The notes below the pieces were generated by a model. It ran no database searches. It was not told the origin of the DNA and saw only the letters and a program-made list of their open reading frames with translations. Below are positions 62,011-64,000 of a stretch of 64,000 bases of DNA, one piece after another; the first letter of the stretch is position 1, and every line of letters begins with the position of its first letter. Made by a program: the position numbers and the translations under genes. The stretch is from Clostridia bacterium (GTDB taxonomy: Bacteria; Bacillota; Clostridia; Peptostreptococcales; Anaerovoracaceae): assembly GCA_902363595.1 (NCBI GenBank), contig CABJAP010000009.1:1-64000 (forward strand), written 5' to 3'.

Positions 62011-62720
62011 CCACAAAGCCCATTGGAACTTCAAGGTGTCTTCGTGAAGGAATAAAATCAGACGATTCGAGGAAGGCACAATTTAGTAGGGCCAAGGCTG
62101 GCGCACAAAAATGAAGGATGTCTGCACCCCGTGATTTATGGTAACAACACCAGGCCCGACTTGATACTTTATCGACTTTTCCAAAAGCTGATATGAAAGA
62201 AACGATCAGTAAATGGAGGGTTTTTCTCAAATTCCGATAGTTTCCCTTCGTGCCGACTGGCTGATTGGGACAAAACTGTCTGAATCCCCGATAGAACCCG
62301 CTCCTTTTGATAGTTTGCCCAATGGCATCCCAAACGCTGCCCAGCAGCTAAGCAGTAAATTGATAAAGGATGAAATTACCGCGCTGGCCTTTCTGGTTCC
62401 TGCGCTCTCTTCACTTCCCCACCCCGGCAATCCCAAGCACTCTCCGCTTTTCCGTTCAGGAACTCCCACGCACTCCGGCACTCCCCAGCCCCACCGTCCG
62501 CCCACTCCTCTTGGCGCTCGGGCAAAAGACATGGTCCAGGGAAGTCTAAAAATACTACCTAGAATTCTATTTTTATCTCCCAACCCAATTGTAATGCGAT
62601 ATAATATCTAAATATAATGATAATAAATCATTGTTATATTTAATAAAACGTTCTCCCATCGAACTGCCATTTTCGATGTAATGGATACATGTATGAAAAT
62701 TTGTGAAGGAGTTGGAAACC
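62011..62720. other. 710-bp gene-free stretch with C-rich block and AT-rich dyad
   Basis: No convincing gene is seen. From about 62400 to 62520 the plus strand is markedly C-rich and G-poor, with repeated CACTCC and CCCC words. AAATATAATGAT (62610-62621) pairs with ATCATTGTTATATTT (62627-62641), about 80 bp before the next gene. Short frames on both strands here lack ribosome sites. Confidence 0.6.
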
Positions 62721-64000
62721 ATGCGGGGGATTAATTACAAGGAAATCAGCGACATTTTAAATTGCATCAGCGACGGCATCTTTATCACGGACGGCGACGG
62801 AAATATCCTGCTGTTAAACAAAGCATCCGCGGATTTATGCGAGTATGAAGAGGAACAACTAATCGGCCGGAATGTGGAAGATTTGATCAAAGAAGGCTAT
62901 TTTGAAGAAAATGAAGTTGTTTCATTAAAATGCATTAAAAGCGGCAAGGAAGAAAGTCTCATACAAAAAGGGGAAAACGACGAGCACGAGCTTACGGTTA
63001 CAGGAATCCCATTTTTGAAGAACGGCAAAGTGGAAATGGTAGTCGTAACTGAGCGGGATGTGACCAACATCAACCGTTTGGAAAGGGAACTTCGAAAAAA
63101 TAAAAAACTAGTAGAAAAGTATAAGACCCAGCTGGAACGATATAAGGAGAATGAGAAGAAAAATTTAAAAGACATCATATTCGACAGCAAAGAGATGGAG
63201 GACACAATCACCATGGCGGACAGAGTGGCGAAAAAAGATATAACGGTTCTCATCCAGGGGGAGTCGGGGACGGGAAAAGAAGTGATCGCCAACTACATCC
63301 ATCAATCCAGCGATCGGCGCAGCAAGCCGTTCATAAAAGTAAACTGCGATGCGATTCCCGAAACTCTGTTCGAATCTGAGCTCTTTGGATATGAAAAAGG
63401 AGCCTTTACCGGAGCGTCGGAAAAGGGTAAGCCCGGCCTGTTTGAACTGGCCAACGAGGGAACGTTGTTTCTGGATGAAATCGGAATCATGCCGCTGTCG
63501 CTCCAGGGCAAAATCCTCAGAGTCCTTCAAAACAGGGAAATCATCCGCGTAGGGGGAAAGGACTATATTCCCATCAATGTGCGGATCATAGCGGCGACCA
63601 ATGTCAATTTGAAAAACGCCGTCAAAGCAGGAGACTTCAGGCTGGATCTTTACTACCGCTTGAATGTGGTGCCCATTGTCATCCCGCCTCTGAGAAATCG
63701 AAAGGAGGATATCATTCCCCTTGCCAGGTATTTTCTGCAAAAATACAACGAGGAATTTGACTCCAACTTAAAGATTGACAAAAGCGGATGGGACGTTTTG
63801 TACAAATACCAGTGGCCGGGAAATGTCCGCGAGTTGGAAAACATCATCAAACGCCTGGTCATCATCTCCGATGAGCACGAAGTCACCGGTCCCCAGGTGG
63901 CAGAACAGCTGGATTATTTCGACGTGGGCATGTCAGGCGGCCTTTTCATCTGCAATGATCTGCGTACCAGCGTTGAAGAATACGAAAAAAACCTGATCAT
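62721..64000 (+). CDS. Sigma-54-dependent activator, PAS + AAA+ (3' end outside window)
   Basis: An open frame of about 426 codons runs off the window. AAGGAG lies 9 bp before the ATG. Residues about 8-120 form a PAS domain (DILNCISDGIFITDGDGNIL), a short coiled coil follows, and the AAA+ domain has Walker A GESGTGKE, GAFTGA and Walker B TLFLDEIG, plus WPGNVRELEN. The DNA-binding end is missing. Target genes should lie beyond 64 kb. It is clearly different from the activator at 33-35 kb. Confidence 0.93.
   Translation, partial: MRGINYKEISDILNCISDGIFITDGDGNILLLNKASADLCEYEEEQLIGRNVEDLIKEGYFEENEVVSLKCIKSGKEESLIQKGENDEHELTVTGIPFLKNGKVEMVVVTERDVTNINRLERELRKNKKLVEKYKTQLERYKENEKKNLKDIIFDSKEMEDTITMADRVAKKDITVLIQGESGTGKEVIANYIHQSSDRRSKPFIKVNCDAIPETLFESELFGYEKGAFTGASEKGKPGLFELANEGTLFLDEIGIMPLSLQGKILRVLQNREIIRVGGKDYIPINVRIIAATNVNLKNAVKAGDFRLDLYYRLNVVPIVIPPLRNRKEDIIPLARYFLQKYNEEFDSNLKIDKSGWDVLYKYQWPGNVRELENIIKRLVIISDEHEVTGPQVAEQLDYFDVGMSGGLFICNDLRTSVEEYEKNLI

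Noticed and set aside
62213-62611. Open frames on both strands in the C-rich block
   Set aside because: They arise from biased composition; neither has a ribosome site or recognisable domain.

Overview
The window looks like chromosome of a spore-forming anaerobic member of the Clostridia. It carries spmA/spmB, spoIID, an AbrB-type regulator, a RicT (YaaT) homologue, rubrerythrin, a two-subunit iron-sulfur fumarase and a glutamate-mutase-like B12 enzyme. Base composition is near 50% GC by eye. A family such as Anaerovoracaceae is a guess that the sequence alone does not settle.

Layout. Positions 1-90 are the 3' end of a 5S rRNA gene and its terminator. 0.2-4.9 kb holds a GNAT acetyltransferase, a two-component system, a 78-bp tandem repeat and a lipase. 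4.9-13.8 kb is a housekeeping and sporulation block: tmk-holB-ricT-tRNA methyltransferase, convergent spmAB, a YtxG-like protein, AbrB, murA, rubrerythrin and spoIID, recalling the tmk...abrB neighbourhood of Bacillus. 13.9-22.7 kb is a tightly packed operon (fumarase, M16 peptidase, 2-hydroxyacid dehydrogenase, three tandem GHL10 glycoside-hydrolase-like genes carrying 0, 1 and 2 FN3 repeats), followed by a GH18-like gene.

23.2-40.7 kb is the most unusual part. It is bracketed by two directly repeated ~146-bp elements and holds a MATE pump, a flavoprotein and a sigma-54-controlled catabolic cluster. Operon I: ThDP-dependent enzyme, aldehyde dehydrogenase, a decayed B12-mutase copy, a 35-aa membrane peptide, a sodium:solute symporter and a class III aminotransferase/aminomutase. 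A sigma-54 activator with a winged-helix-like rather than Fis-like C-terminus lies between the operons on the minus strand. Operon II: an intact single-chain mutase with a C-terminal B12 domain, a solitary HyuA-type ASKHA ATPase and a second class III aminotransferase. Both operons have a good -24/-12 promoter with shared CCTAAAA elements about 115-140 bp upstream. I read this as an inducible fermentation route for an unidentified amino compound, in which a B12 radical rearrangement, PLP chemistry and ThDP chemistry act in sequence, with the ATPase possibly acting as the mutase reactivase.

41.0-44.3 kb has a fluoride riboswitch with crcB and a polar amino acid ABC importer. 44.3-52.9 kb holds argGH (minus strand), an AI-2E family transporter, and murB-PHP-rapZ-whiA with yvcK missing. 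52.9-58.0 kb is a minus-strand sensor/regulator plus ABC exporter unit with TTACA/TGTAA operator candidates. 58.7-61.0 kb is a DUF2975/Cro/DUF4173 membrane module. 61.1-62.0 kb is a methyltransferase next to a 79-bp tandem repeat with the same architecture as the 3.9-kb repeat. The window ends inside a second sigma-54 activator.
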